Origin: Oreohelix idahoensis
Taxonomy: Eukaryota > Mollusca > Gastropoda > Stylommatophora > Oreohelicidae
Length of the DNA stretch: 64,000 nucleotides
Assembly (NCBI GenBank): GCA_024509875.1
Contig: JAMPIV010010562.1
Coordinates: forward strand, 124,001 to 188,000
Direction: 5' to 3'
The position numbers and the translations under genes were made by a program. Under the pieces are notes generated by a model, which saw only the letters and a program-made list of their open reading frames with translations, was not told where the DNA came from and did no database searches. This document shows positions 10,195-20,827 of this stretch, piece after piece. The stretch's first letter is position 1. Every line of letters begins with the position of its first letter.

Positions 10195-11634
10195 ATGATT
10201 ACAAGCACTATAAGAGAGAAAACCGGACTGATTCTAAAGGCGACGAACTGGAACGGACTACGGACTACGACTTATGGAACTTGGAACACAAGAAGTATAA
10301 ATGGGAAAGAAGAGGAGCTGATGGAAGAGATGAGGAAAGCAAAACTAGAAATCCTGGCTATTACCGAAACAAAGAAAAAAAGACAAGGAGTCAAGGAACT
10401 CAATGGCAACACTCTGCTATACAGTGGTGTACCCACATCTGAAAGAGCTAAAGGGGGCGTGGGTTGCATTGTGGCCAAAAACCAGAAAGATAGTATCAAG
10501 GGATGGAACTTTGTCTCGGAGCGCATTATGGTTGTAAAACTAAAAGAAGGAGAAACCATAGTCAACCTGGTCATAGTGTATGGGCCAAATGAGGATGAGA
10601 GAGCAGAGGTCAAGGAAGAATTCTTCGAGCTGCTTCAAAGGACAGTGGATGACTGCCAAGATGAAATTATCATGCTCGGAGATTTCAATGCCAGAGTTGG
10701 AAATGACCATCCTAGATGGGGTGGAGTTATCGGAAGATATGGAGAAGACACTCTCAATGACAATGGAAAGCGACTCCTCAGATTCTGCAGTGAGCAGAAT
10801 CTGATCATTACCAACACAAAGTTCCCCCATAAGCGCATACATGCATACACTAGGTGTGAACCAACAAAGAATAAGAAGTCAGTGATCGACTATGCCATTG
10901 TTAGGAAGAGCTCATTCAAATATGTCCGGTATGCTAGTGTCTGGAGGGGGCCAGGGATTAGAAGTGATCACTACCTGCTTACAATCAAAAGAACAACTGA
11001 TAGAGTTGCTCAGCCTAGGAACTGCCCAGCACCACGCAAGAAACCAAGTAAACGAACGGAAGAAATGAGCATTAAGACCTACAAGCTGAAAGAGCCAGAA
11101 ATTAAGACCAGATATCAGGGGCTTATTGCTACAGCGGTGAGAAACGCAGAAGAACAACCTGATGACTTGGAAACCCTGTGGCTTAAATTCAAGGACATCA
11201 TAAAGACAGCTGCTGCAGAAGCATGTGGTGAATTCCGACGTGGGAACAAGAGAAAGAGGACACCTTGGTGGACAGAAGAAGTCAAAGAGAAAATAAGAGA
11301 GAAGAAAATGGCATGGAAACAATACTTAGGAGCTAAAAACACAACAGGACAAATAGAGAAATATAGAAAATATGTGATACTCAGAACAGAAGCAAAGAAC
11401 AAGGTGCTAGCAGCAAAACAGAAGTCCTGGGAAGAATTTGGAGACAAGCTAGAAAAAGATGCACAAGAAAACCAGAAATTGTTCTATAAGACCCTAAAGA
11501 ACATGAGGAAGGAAAAACAATGCCCTCTTAAATTTATAAAGGACAAGCAATGCAAATTTCTTACTGCCCCGAAGGAAGTAATGGAAAGATGGAAAGAATA
11601 TTTCTCAGAACTCCTTGATGGTGAGCAAGGTTAA
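10195..11634 (+). CDS. LINE endonuclease domain (479 codons)
   Basis: This is the apurinic/apyrimidinic-like endonuclease that nicks target DNA for target-primed reverse transcription. Visible motifs in order: TWNTRS (about residue 29), ITETK with the catalytic Glu near 58, VIVYGPNEDE (127-136), LGDFNARVGN with Asp 163 (161-170), SVIDYAIV (229-236) and the catalytic SDH at 257-259. The ATG at 10195 follows a leader with other ATGs, so the true start is uncertain. The frame ends at TAA 11632-11634, and the RT continues in the same frame a few codons later. The stop is therefore either a single nonsense mutation or a read-through boundary. Related open frames are often annotated as craniofacial development protein 2-like in arthropods. 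Confidence 0.85.
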   Translation: MITSTIREKTGLILKATNWNGLRTTTYGTWNTRSINGKEEELMEEMRKAKLEILAITETKKKRQGVKELNGNTLLYSGVPTSERAKGGVGCIVAKNQKDSIKGWNFVSERIMVVKLKEGETIVNLVIVYGPNEDERAEVKEEFFELLQRTVDDCQDEIIMLGDFNARVGNDHPRWGGVIGRYGEDTLNDNGKRLLRFCSEQNLIITNTKFPHKRIHAYTRCEPTKNKKSVIDYAIVRKSSFKYVRYASVWRGPGIRSDHYLLTIKRTTDRVAQPRNCPAPRKKPSKRTEEMSIKTYKLKEPEIKTRYQGLIATAVRNAEEQPDDLETLWLKFKDIIKTAAAEACGEFRRGNKRKRTPWWTEEVKEKIREKKMAWKQYLGAKNTTGQIEKYRKYVILRTEAKNKVLAAKQKSWEEFGDKLEKDAQENQKLFYKTLKNMRKEKQCPLKFIKDKQCKFLTAPKEVMERWKEYFSELLDGEQG

Positions 11635-11643
11635 GCATCAGAA

Positions 11644-12916
11644 ATGATAACCACTAGCACAAAAGAGAAAACCAATGGTGGTGAAGATGACATAAAGATG
11701 GAAGAACTGAAGGCACTACTGGAGAAAATCGAGATGGGCAAAGCAGCAGGGCATGATGGTATAACACCAGAAATGGTTAAGTACATGGGAGCATCAGGCG
11801 ACCTATTACTCTTAAGGGTCCTACAGGCAGCGTGGTGCAACAAGGCCATACCAAAGGATTGGGAGATTGCCATCATAACACAGATTTTCAAAAAGGGTGA
11901 CAATCGACAATGTGGAAACCACAGAGGCATATCCCTTCTCAGTGTCCCTGGTAAAATTTACTCTAGAATCCTACAGCAGAGACTCCGATGCCTAGCTGAG
12001 CCACCATTGGAAGAAGCCCAGTGCGGTTTCCGAGCAAACCGAAGTACTCAAGACCTAATCTTCACACTCAGGCAGCTGAGCCAAAAGACCCTTGAGTACA
12101 AGAGTGAGATCCATCTTTGTTTCATAGATCTGGAAAAGGCGTTTGACAGGGTCCCCTGGAGCAAACTTTGGGACTGTTTGGCAAGGAAGAACATTCCAGC
12201 ACCTCTGATTCATGCTATACAGAGCTTCTACAAGTCTTGCAGAAATTATGTGAGGACAGCAAACTATAAGTCAGAAGAGTTCAGGACCACCACTGGTGTA
12301 AGACAAGGCGATATCCTGTCACCTTATCTTTTCATACTCCTCATGGACGATGTCATCAAAGCATGTAAGGAGAGAACAAGAAAGTATTCAGTGGGGTACT
12401 GGAAGATGAGACAGGTCTGTATTTCAGAGCTAGCATTTGCTGATGATGTTGTCCTGATTGCTAAATCAGAGACACATCTCCAATCCAACCTGCAAGTCTG
12501 GAAGGAAGAGCTGGAGAAGAGAGGGATGGTCATAAGAAACTCTAAAACAAAATCCATGGTGACATCACGAGAAGAAAGAAAACATCAGATTAAGTTGGGA
12601 GAACAGGTCCTGGAGCAGGTCGACCACTTTAAATATCTCGGAGCTATTATAGACCAAAAGGAAGGCATCAAAGAAGAGTTGGCCACTCAAAAAGCAGCAG
12701 CTGGGAGACTTTTTCAGGCCATAAATCGAGGATTCCTCAGCAAGAAAGAGGTTGGTAAGAAAACGAAGATGGCTGTATACCGCTCCACCTATGTCCCAGT
12801 CTTGACATATGGATGCGAGTCATGGGCAATGACTACAACCCACAAAAGCCAGATCCAAACCTCCAAAATGAGGTATTTGAGGAAGGTGGTTGAAGTGACA
12901 AGAAGAAACATGTTCC
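11644..12916 (+). pseudogene. LINE reverse transcriptase, cut by an LTR insertion
   Basis: RNA-dependent DNA polymerase in frame with the upstream endonuclease. Motifs: GKAAGHDGITPEMV (32-45), GFRANRSTQDLIF (128-140), palm motif A CFIDLEKAFDRV with Asp 162, motif B TTGVRQGDILSP (216-227), the catalytic FADD (265-268) and the thumb motif HFKYLGAII. Around residue 424 the frame enters the LTR at 12917 and continues as nonsense to 13191. The missing C-terminal part, a zinc-knuckle-like RTE tail, lies at 20828-21146. All polymerase motifs look intact, so the reading frame was young when interrupted. Confidence 0.9.
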
Positions 12917-13683
12917 TGCTGCGGTCGAAAAAGTTAGCCCAACGGATTGTTGAAAGCTTAATAGTCAATCGTGGTAACCTGGTTTACAGTTCATCATTTT
13001 TAGAGCATCGTGCCTTTGATGTTAAGTACGCGAATGTGGGTTTAAATTACCTTGAGACCATGATAGTGATAATTGAATTCCCAAATGTTCATAGACTGGA
13101 TAAGTCATGGCTAGAGTCCAAACAAACAATTTATTATACATTCTGTAGACATCGTACGTTGATCATGAATTACATCACAAATATAAATTAGAATCCTATG
13201 TTGAGTTAGCTATCTTGCATATCAGTCCTTTGTCTCGTACATCTGAATTACTGTAGGCAGAACGACATAACTATATGCACGCGTGGTTGGTAATCCCAAC
13301 GACCGACAGTGAGATTATGCGTCTGGCACTAGTATAACTAAAACGGACTGTTAATTCATCTCGACAAGGTTTAGTCAATTACTAACCTGTAAATTCATCT
13401 TTCTTCATCATAACAGTGGACTGACCCATGTCCATTATTTAATACAATATAATTGTGTGGCATTCCATGCCCGACACTATAAGAATATAAAGACACGTCT
13501 TGTCCGTTTGACGGTCATTCGAAAAAGGGTCCCGTCTCTTGGTCACCGTGCGTGACTACCAACGCTGAAACGTCACAGCGTTCACTAGGCTAATAATACT
13601 TTTACATTACATTAAACGTTGTAACCCCTAAAAGCGCATGCTGCTAACCTCTAGCAGACAATGCCAATTAATCTACCGTAACA
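12917..13683 (-). repeat. 3' LTR (minus orientation) of the RRM-bearing element
   Basis: This 767-bp repeat reads TGCTGCGG... to ...CGTAACA on the plus strand. It lies next to the internal CCCTGTCCACCGGGGG, which on the minus strand is a purine-rich tract (CCCCCGGTGGACAGGGAAT) just before the LTR start, a likely polypurine tract at 13684-13703. Confidence 0.92.
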
Positions 13684-13703
13684 ATTCCCTGTCCACCGGG
13701 GGA

Positions 13704-14780
13704 AAAAATATATTAGATAGATTTTTTTCTTCAAAAACCTATCTGAATGAATATCAAAAAATTTAACAAAAATGCGGCATATGGCCTACGATGTTCTGTC
13801 TAGAACAGTGTCGTGGTCATGTCGACTAACTAACAGTCATCTAATATATTAATGATCATATTATACATAAATGTTATACATAAACTTTATATGAACTAAA
13901 AGAGAATGGCTAATGTTGATATCTAATTAAATAATTAATTAACTTAAAATATGTCGCAATGAAATGTCACGTCAGACTAATCTAAAGAGTTAAAATTAAA
14001 CTAATTAATTATATTGAGTGTGTAATAAGAATAAAGTTGTTGAAAATCTAATGTAAGAAAGATGAAAGGATATGTTAAGGAGAGAAATAAATAAATGAAG
14101 AATAAAGTAGCGAAAAAAGTAATGTATAAATTTAACTTAGTTATGTGTGTTGGACATTAATTAAGTTTAGTATTAAGTTGTTAATACCTATCTAAATTAA
14201 CTAATTTAAACAATAATATAGTATGTAATGTATCAACCTAATTATTAACTATATAATATAATAGTTACATGCAATAACATTATCTAAGAATCATGTGAGT
14301 TCTTATTTTTTTTTCTTTCTTTCATTTTTTTCCAAATTTCATTTCATTTTTTTTTTATATATTTATCTCACTTTTCATTTTAATTTCCATTATTCTAATG
14401 ACTTAATTAAAATTAATTAAAGTTGGATATGATGATCCATCCGTAGGCTTGATCCTTGTGAATTCCGATTAGAAAAAATGTTTAAGTGTTTCAGTTCATA
14501 AGTATCGACGTTATTGACAATAGTTCATGTCGCATACTGAGTTACTTTGATAGTGTTTTCTATTATTTTCACTTGATGCACGAAATGTGTCCAATAGTTT
14601 TATCATAAATGGATATCAAGCAAAGTCCTGGCGTAAATACGAACATAGAGTCAATTGATTTCATTCATTTCGTATATAAAGTCATTAGTAAGCAGATACT
14701 TGTATTGTAGGCAATAGTTCATGTCTATGTAGAACAGCCATTATAGTGCTATGTCTATTGAATAAGTATCTGTGACGTTA
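13704..14780. other. AT-rich non-coding part of the LTR element
   Basis: This is very AT-rich sequence between the 3' LTR and the RNase H remnants. An integrase would be expected here in an ordinary Ty3/gypsy element, but no integrase motif or long open frame is visible. A T-rich/poly-T stretch lies at about 14308-14365. Confidence 0.6.
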
Positions 14781-14787
14781 CTATAGT

Positions 14788-15063
14788 TCAGGACTCGACA
14801 TCAGTAGGATTTCGAGACAGAGTATCTGCCAAGACGTTATCTGCTCCTGTGATGTACTCGATTGAGAAGTCAAAAGGTTGAAGGAGAATAGCGAATCTGG
14901 TGAGCTTTGGACTTTTATGATTCGCCCGTCGTAGTGATGCTACGGCCTTCTGGACTGTCTGTACTACGAATGGGGCTCCCAGCAGGAACTGCTCTAATTT
15001 CGTTATTGCCCACATGTCTGTACAAGTTATTTGGTTGAATCGTAAGCAAAGGTTTATCTCCAT
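14788..15063 (-). pseudogene. RNase H remnant, copy A (5'-truncated)
   Basis: The minus strand reads a C-terminal RNase H: MWAITKLEQFLLGAPFVVQT, RRANHKSPKLTRFAILLQPF, FSIEYITGADNVLADTLSRN. It is homologous to copy B immediately upstream on the same strand, so the internal region holds two tandem RNase H remnants from related elements or from a duplication. No integrase follows; 13684-14780 is AT-rich and non-coding. Confidence 0.8.
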
Positions 15064-15144
15064 GTCAAGAATTTCGCGATAGGATTCAGTCTCTGTGACA
15101 CGTAATTTCGGTTGAAGTATTAGAAAAGTGTCAGTGTTGATTAC

Positions 15145-15460
15145 TCGATATCCAAAGGATTTCTGGATAGTGCGTCTGCGACGATATTGTCTATTCCAGA
15201 AATGTATTCAATTGTAAAGTTGAACGGTTGAATGAGAATGGCGTATCCTGACAGTTTCGGGCTCTTGTGATTGCCCAGATGACAGATACGAGCTCCCTAT
15301 TGACTGTGGAGTACTTGATTTCTGGTGGCTTAAGTTTGCGTGAGACGTACAGTGTTTGATGAAGGACGTCGTCATGATATTGGAGCAAACATGCGCCAAT
15401 TCCGTAATTACTCGCATCTATAAGGAGGATAAACTTTTTGGGAGCATCAGGTAGTCTCAA
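15145..15460 (-). pseudogene. RNase H remnant, copy B (internal deletion)
   Basis: The minus-strand reading begins at LPDAPKKFILLIDASNYGIG (catalytic Asp in DAS), then LYVSRKLKPPEIKYST and a VSVIWAI block. It then jumps, with a frame change, to NHKSPKLSGYAIL, FTIEYISG and IVADALSRNP. Compared with copy A about 100 bp are missing between WAI and NHKSPKL, joined at a short shared AATCAC-like motif. This is the end of a Ty3/gypsy RNase H. The polymerase core that should precede it is absent. Confidence 0.8.
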
Positions 15461-15840
15461 AATAAGTGGATGTGAAAATATATCAATTATTCACTGAAAT
15501 ATTCTATTAAACTTACCAGTCCATGTCACCTTTACTGGCATGTCCTTTTTTAATAATGAGGACAAGACAGCCGTGATAGATGACAAGTAAACCTATGCTG
15601 TATTGGGCTGAGCATAGTTAATACCAATAATGATATTACTGTTTTTTGTAGGCATGGTAAATACAAATAAGATAGAGAACGTGTACACATTTAAAGATGT
15701 TAAGAATCAAAAATGTTTTTCGAGAAGAAAAAATCAATAAATCAATCTATATTAGGATAGATGATTAAGAAAGATAAGAAATGATGACTGACTATGCTGA
15801 GTCATCAAAAAAAATAAAACACAAGTGTGAAAGTAAACCA

Positions 15841-17526
15841 TTATCTGCGTAACGCAGAATCAGGTACTAATTGTAACTTTAGATAACGGTGATGAAAATA
15901 AACACCATTATCACGCTCGATAACCAAACGAGCGTCACGATTGTTACGAAATGTAACCAAAGCCTGACTATTCTGACCATCGACAGATGGTCGAAGACGA
16001 ACAAACTTAACGTCTGCTGTAAAATTAAAGAAATTTCTAAGTGCCTGCCAGGTAGTATCCTGCGGCAGATTTCGCACTAACACTGTGCGAGAATACGCAC
16101 TTTTCCCAATATATGTAGTATCATTGTCACGAAATAGTGGACAATGATGATATGTATTCTTTGTCAAAGAATTAACCTTCCCTTTCAACACCGACATTGT
16201 CTTTCTATTGGATGTCGTATCATCCTGAATGGACTGAGGATGATACCTATCATCACCAAAGGTATTAAGTTTCCTACATGTCGTAGACATGTCATGGCTG
16301 GGCAAAGTCAAAACTTTGCTGTCAGACTTATTTGTCTTAACCCTCCTATCCAAGTTCCTCATAAACCTAACATTATTTTTCAACTTATTATACTTCTTAG
16401 CACTCTCCTTTTTAATGTTGACATCATCAACAGTTTTCTTTGGATAAGTTGTATCGTTAGTATGTTGTACAATAGATCCATCATCCTCATCAGTTTCCGG
16501 GATTGTACTCAGAGTGAAGTTGGAAACTGCTGTGCCACATGTGTTCATTTTGTAGGCACGAAGTGTAGCCATCGCCACAACAGCGTTAGCGTTGCTAAAA
16601 GATTGCAAATTTTTTTTATCCCATTCATTAATTTCTTTAAGAGTGCAATCTTTACTCCCATGTATGCGTCCTAATGTAAGATCAGCTGATGGATTCTGTA
16701 GCATGCACACCGTGACATTACCTGAAAAAAATGATGTATTAACATGTACTATGGCAGTGGGGTAGTACTCAATAGTACCCCCGAAGGTCATGCAACGGAC
16801 ATAGTCCCCTGTTGCACAGCTAGGATGTACCAAAGACTGCCGAACTCCAATGGTTGTTGATCCAGAATCTTTTAAAACTGAGACCAAAGTACCATTTACT
16901 AATCCTCTATAAAACATCAGGGTGCCTGTGCCATCTTTCGCTGAAAGACCAACTGCTGTATGAAGGTGTCCACAATTCAGCACAGTCGCTTTGGCCTTCT
17001 GAAAAATAGCATTACAATCTTGGCAACTATTTGCCACATTATAATTTATAGCAGAACATGCAGCAGAAGACTGTATTGTATTATCGTTAGGTGGAACCTG
17101 AACCCTAGGGGTGATATCATTTGTAACTGCCGCCCCTGTATTATGGTTATAATGTGACGATCCACGAGAATGAGATCGATTACGAGAATAATCGTTTGAA
17201 TTATCCCGTTGTCCTCTATTGTAACTGTTATCTCGATGTCTCGAGTTATAATTATCGCTATTGTTCCAATTGTTACCATTATTATAATTATATGACTGAT
17301 TATAACTTGAGTTACGTGGATTATTGTTGTATCTGGACTGAGGTGAATAATTTCTATTTTGTGGTCTTTCTCTATTAAAGTTATTGTTAAAACTATTATG
17401 TCCCTTATGAAAATTAATGTCATAGTTTCCTTTGAACCTACCTCTGTCTACACTGTGTGTTCTTGGTTTGTTATTACTATGATATGCCATATTGGAGGCT
17501 ACAGGAAGAGGTTCTCTTATTAACAA
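15841..17526 (-). CDS. Asn-rich segment, aspartic protease and C-terminal RRM (about 560 codons)
   Basis: This continues the Gag frame after one stop codon; the listed start is a TTG and the first ATG is at 17490. Residues 14-130 are Asn/Tyr/Arg/Ser-rich and could replace the usual nucleocapsid knuckle. Residues 169-190 hold a C-x2-C...C-x-H-x-H pattern. The retroviral-type protease spans about 195-295: active site KDSGSTTIG with Asp 220, flap around TFGGTIEYYP, and ADLTLGRIHG near its end. After a 185-residue polar spacer, residues 480-556 form an RNA recognition motif: RNP2-like VLVRNLP, helix TTWQALRNFF, strand DVKFVRLR, RNP1-like QALVTFRN, helix DARLVIERDNG. The ORF then stops, with no RT fused. 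An RRM at this position is not part of standard Ty3/gypsy architecture as I know it. Confidence 0.78.
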   Translation of the reverse strand: MLIREPLPVASNMAYHSNNKPRTHSVDRGRFKGNYDINFHKGHNSFNNNFNRERPQNRNYSPQSRYNNNPRNSSYNQSYNYNNGNNWNNSDNYNSRHRDNSYNRGQRDNSNDYSRNRSHSRGSSHYNHNTGAAVTNDITPRVQVPPNDNTIQSSAACSAINYNVANSCQDCNAIFQKAKATVLNCGHLHTAVGLSAKDGTGTLMFYRGLVNGTLVSVLKDSGSTTIGVRQSLVHPSCATGDYVRCMTFGGTIEYYPTAIVHVNTSFFSGNVTVCMLQNPSADLTLGRIHGSKDCTLKEINEWDKKNLQSFSNANAVVAMATLRAYKMNTCGTAVSNFTLSTIPETDEDDGSIVQHTNDTTYPKKTVDDVNIKKESAKKYNKLKNNVRFMRNLDRRVKTNKSDSKVLTLPSHDMSTTCRKLNTFGDDRYHPQSIQDDTTSNRKTMSVLKGKVNSLTKNTYHHCPLFRDNDTTYIGKSAYSRTVLVRNLPQDTTWQALRNFFNFTADVKFVRLRPSVDGQNSQALVTFRNNRDARLVIERDNGVYFHHRYLKLQLVPDSALRR

Positions 17527-17610
17527 GCCAGAAATGTTAGCATTCAGATGAGCGGTGCAGTAATTTAATGAAATTTTTTCTAACTCATCAATAGTTTCTG
17601 GTTTCCGTTC

Positions 17611-18513
17611 TTAAAAATAAGCAAAGAACGGTGGGCTGACAGAAGATAACACTTTATCCCTCAATAACAAATCGACTAACTTGTCGTAAGATTTGTTGAC
17701 ACCTGCCAGTTCAACCCATCTGTTATAAGTATTGCGTATGTTAGCAATAAACCCTGTAAAGTCTTTATTATTATCTGGCAACAAACTTTTGAAACGTAAT
17801 CTACATGCCTCTTCGTTCAAGTGGAAACGACGTAATAACAAAGTCTTAATGGCCTCATAGTCTGTGGCTAATGTCGGATCAATATTTTGTGCTGCACTTG
17901 CAGGTTCGCCATCCAGAAATTCCCTGAGTTGAAGTGCCCATGCAGTTTTGTCAAGGTTATTGACCTTGCATATATCCTCAAAGCGCGCCAGCCATGAAGA
18001 CAAATCGTCGACGTGTAACTTGAACGGCGGTAGCTTAAAGTAATAATTGCCCTTAAGTCGGTTGGAAGAAGATCCAGATTGAGCATTATCATTTTGGCTT
18101 GCTGCAGCACCCTGCGAATTAAGTTTTGCTGTTTCCAATTTAAGCCGTTGCAATTCCATTTCTTGCTGTAATATGATTTCCTGTCGTTTCAATTTATTCT
18201 CTTCTTCAATCCGTAGGATTTCATCTCTTGCCACCGTTCTTTCTTCTTCTTGTCTTAATTCTGCTTTCTTTTCCGCCTCTTTTCTTTCAAGTTCTTCCAT
18301 CTCTGCCTTAGCAGTAGCTTTCTTTTCAGCCTCTTTTCTTTCAAGTTCTTCCATCTCTGCCTTAGCAATAGCTTTCTTTTCAGCCTCTTTTCTTTCAAGT
18401 TCTTCCATCTCTGCCTTATATTTTGCAAGTTGTTGTTCCGCAAATTCTAGGAGTGCATCTCCCTTTTTGTTACAATCCTTTCCAATTTTAATGAAATGAT
18501 CCAAGGTAAGCAT
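17611..18513 (-). CDS. Gag capsid region with a charged repeat helix (300 aa)
   Basis: Structural protein of the LTR element. Residues 31-135 form a highly charged helix containing three near-identical 18-residue repeats (KAEMEELERKEAEKKA, residues 33-86). A QNDNAQSGSSSN linker follows, then a capsid-like helical domain from about residue 158 (YFKLPPFKLHVDDLSSWLARF) to the end. The ATG at 18513 is the first in frame. A TAA at 17611-17613 stops it, but the same frame stays open through about 28 codons into the downstream Asn-rich/protease ORF, so the stop is probably a single lesion in one Gag-PR polyprotein. No zinc knuckle is present. Confidence 0.8.
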   Translation of the reverse strand: MLTLDHFIKIGKDCNKKGDALLEFAEQQLAKYKAEMEELERKEAEKKAIAKAEMEELERKEAEKKATAKAEMEELERKEAEKKAELRQEEERTVARDEILRIEEENKLKRQEIILQQEMELQRLKLETAKLNSQGAAASQNDNAQSGSSSNRLKGNYYFKLPPFKLHVDDLSSWLARFEDICKVNNLDKTAWALQLREFLDGEPASAAQNIDPTLATDYEAIKTLLLRRFHLNEEACRLRFKSLLPDNNKDFTGFIANIRNTYNRWVELAGVNKSYDKLVDLLLRDKVLSSVSPPFFAYF

Positions 18514-20038
18514 TCTTGAAGTTGAATTATTTAAGTATTCAATTAATTATGTCTAGTAATCACAACTAGAATCTATGTAGATATTTGTAATTACTCAACG
18601 TATGAATAATCAATACAATAAATTGCAATATTCCTGTACTGTTTTTTATAAGTTCCACAAATCTATAATATTTTGTAAAAATATTATATATACCCACTAA
18701 TATCTATCATAAATAGTTATGATAGTTAGTTATCTAAGGTGCTGAAATTATATCATGCACTTAATATTAGTATTCAATAATTATGGGTATTATCCCTAAA
18801 TAATTAGGTTATTTAATCTTAATAGTTATTAAGTTCACACTGTAGTACTGAGAAAATGTACTAATTAACATTTAATATGTCTTAATATGTTATAAAGTGA
18901 TAATAATTAATCATAGTATATTATGTCATAATCATGAGCTATAAAGTGCATTGCCCATTTCTTGGACCACAACTGCAAATTGGTGCAAAGTCCCTAATTC
19001 CTCCTTAAAACTCATAAAAATTTAATCATATTAATCTACACTCTTATTAATGAATAAATTATAGCATTAATATTAAATTATAAATGAATGAGATGAAGAC
19101 AAACAATACAATGTGTTAACCAAGGATTACAGAACAGTATTACCATACGACAAAGACATTTTCACAATAAAACTGCATTTATAACTAAGTTGAATAAACC
19201 GGAAGTGAGAGATCAAAGAATGAACTGAATAGAAAATTAACCTGCGTACACAAAAATTAGTGACGTATACATGGACTCATTAACGGTTGTACAAAAAAAA
19301 AATAAACTGAATGATAGTAAGGTCAGAAAAAACACGATAGATTACAAACATTGTTACCGAACTGAATAAAAATCAAACTGAATACGGTAAAATACAACGG
19401 TTATTTCACAGAACTAGACACCTAACATATAAGGTGAATTAATGCAGGTCCGAACGAAACAGTCACCGGTAGTGTCTTCGACGCGTTCTTCGCGAAATGC
19501 GATTAATTCACGGCCCTAAGAACAATTAAAATCAGTTCGTGGCATCCAAGGAGCCATAGAATTGATTTCAATCCGCCGCCCATCCATACCTACAAATAAG
19601 GGACAACATCAACGGAAAAAAAGAGATATAACATAGATATATAATAAATAGACAGGACATGCCTGCACAGGGATATGGACTCAGTATTGTGCTAATGAAT
19701 GACAACCGTCCTAAGTCTAAACTTATCTTTAAAAGGCTCCGGCGATGTCAAGTTCATCAACGGACTAGACTAGTGCCTAGTACTGTTTGCTCATGATTGG
19801 CTGATAACAGTATTCTCTCGTCTGGTCTTCTTGATTATGCAAATCTTTATCAATCTTGGAATGCGTTGAAGGTTGTACTTTTCGAAGCGAGGCATCTACG
19901 CATGATGTAGTGACGTCAGATTGGCATTTCGTAGTCATGCGTTTAACGTAGTATTTATGCAAATCATGTGACTTGCTTGTAATCGTAAACAGTTTGTAAC
20001 ATATGTAAACAAGAAAAAATTTTCCTTTTTCTTTCGCT
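18514..20038 (-). other. untranslated leader of the RRM-bearing element
   Basis: About 1.5 kb separates the primer site from the Gag start. It is AT-rich and lacks long frames. The length is generous for a leader and could house packaging signals, but no structure was identified by eye. Confidence 0.5.
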
Positions 20039-20056
20039 CCCCGCGATGGCCAACCA
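20039..20056 (-). promoter_or_regulatory. putative primer-binding site of the RRM-bearing element
   Basis: On the minus strand the 5' LTR ends ...GCAGCA, then a 4-base spacer GAAC, then TGGTTGGCCATCGCGGGG. The TGG start, matching a tRNA CCA end, and its position are as expected for a PBS. I could not assign the primer tRNA. Confidence 0.45.
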
Positions 20057-20060
20057 GTTC

Positions 20061-20827
20061 TGCTGCGGTCAAAAAAGTTAGCCCAACGGATTGTTGAAAG
20101 CTTAATAGTCAATCGTGGAAACCTGGTTTACAGTTCATCATTTTTAGAGCATCGTGCCTTTGATGTTAAGTACGCGAATGTGGGTTTAAATTACCTTGAG
20201 ACCATGATAGTGATAATTGAATTCCCAAATGTTCATAGACTGGATAAGTCATGGCTAGAGTCCAAACAAACAATTTATTATACATTCTGTAGACATCGTA
20301 CGTTGATCATGAATTACATCACAAATAAAAATTAGAATCCTATGTTGAGTTAGCTATCTTGCATATCAGTCCTTTGTCTCATACATCTGAATTACTGTAG
20401 GCAGAACGACATAACTATATGCACGCGTGGTTGGTAGTCCCAACGACCGACAGTGAGATTATGCGTCTGGCACTAGTATAACTAAAACGGACTGTTAATT
20501 CATCTCGACAAGGTTTAGTCAATTACTAACCTGTAAATTCATCTTTCTTCATCATAACAGTGGACTGACCCATGTCCATTATTTAATACAATATAATTGT
20601 GTGGCATTCCATGCCCGACACTATAAGAATATAAAGACACGTCTTCTCCGTTTGACGGTCATTCGAAAAAGGGTCCCGTCTCTTGGTCACCGTGCGTGAC
20701 TACCAACGCTGAAACGTCACAGCGTTCACTAGGCTAATAATACTTTTACATTACATTAAACGTTGTAACCCCTAAAATCGCATGCTGCTAACCTCTAGCA
20801 GACAATGCCAATTAATCTACCGTAACA
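20061..20827 (-). repeat. 5' LTR (minus orientation) of the RRM-bearing element
   Basis: This is the same length as the other LTR, with about seven substitutions. On the minus strand it contains a TATA-like TATTAAATA about 25-30 bp upstream of GGGTCAGTCC (plus 20562-20591), which fits the arthropod initiator TCAGT. That would be the element promoter, but this is inference from motif spacing. Confidence 0.9.

Larger units (their letters stand above)
12917..20827 (-). mobile_element. young non-autonomous Ty3/gypsy-like LTR element carrying an RRM
   Basis: Two 767-bp direct repeats (12917-13683 and 20061-20827), each starting TG and ending CA, differ at about seven positions by eye (~1%). The insertion is flanked by the 5-bp duplication GTTCC (12912-12916, 20828-20832). 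Coding content lies on the minus strand, so the 5' LTR is the right-hand one. The internal region (6377 bp) encodes a Gag capsid, an Asn-rich segment, an aspartic protease and an RRM. It retains only fragments of RNase H and no recognisable RT core or integrase, so mobility must have been supplied in trans. Confidence 0.9.

Noticed and set aside
10272..11447. Several minus-strand ORFs of about 100-136 codons
   Set aside because: They are shadows of the LINE endonuclease coding strand.
16144..16674. 176-codon plus-strand ORF
   Set aside because: It is antisense to the protease-RRM ORF, which has recognisable domains on the minus strand.
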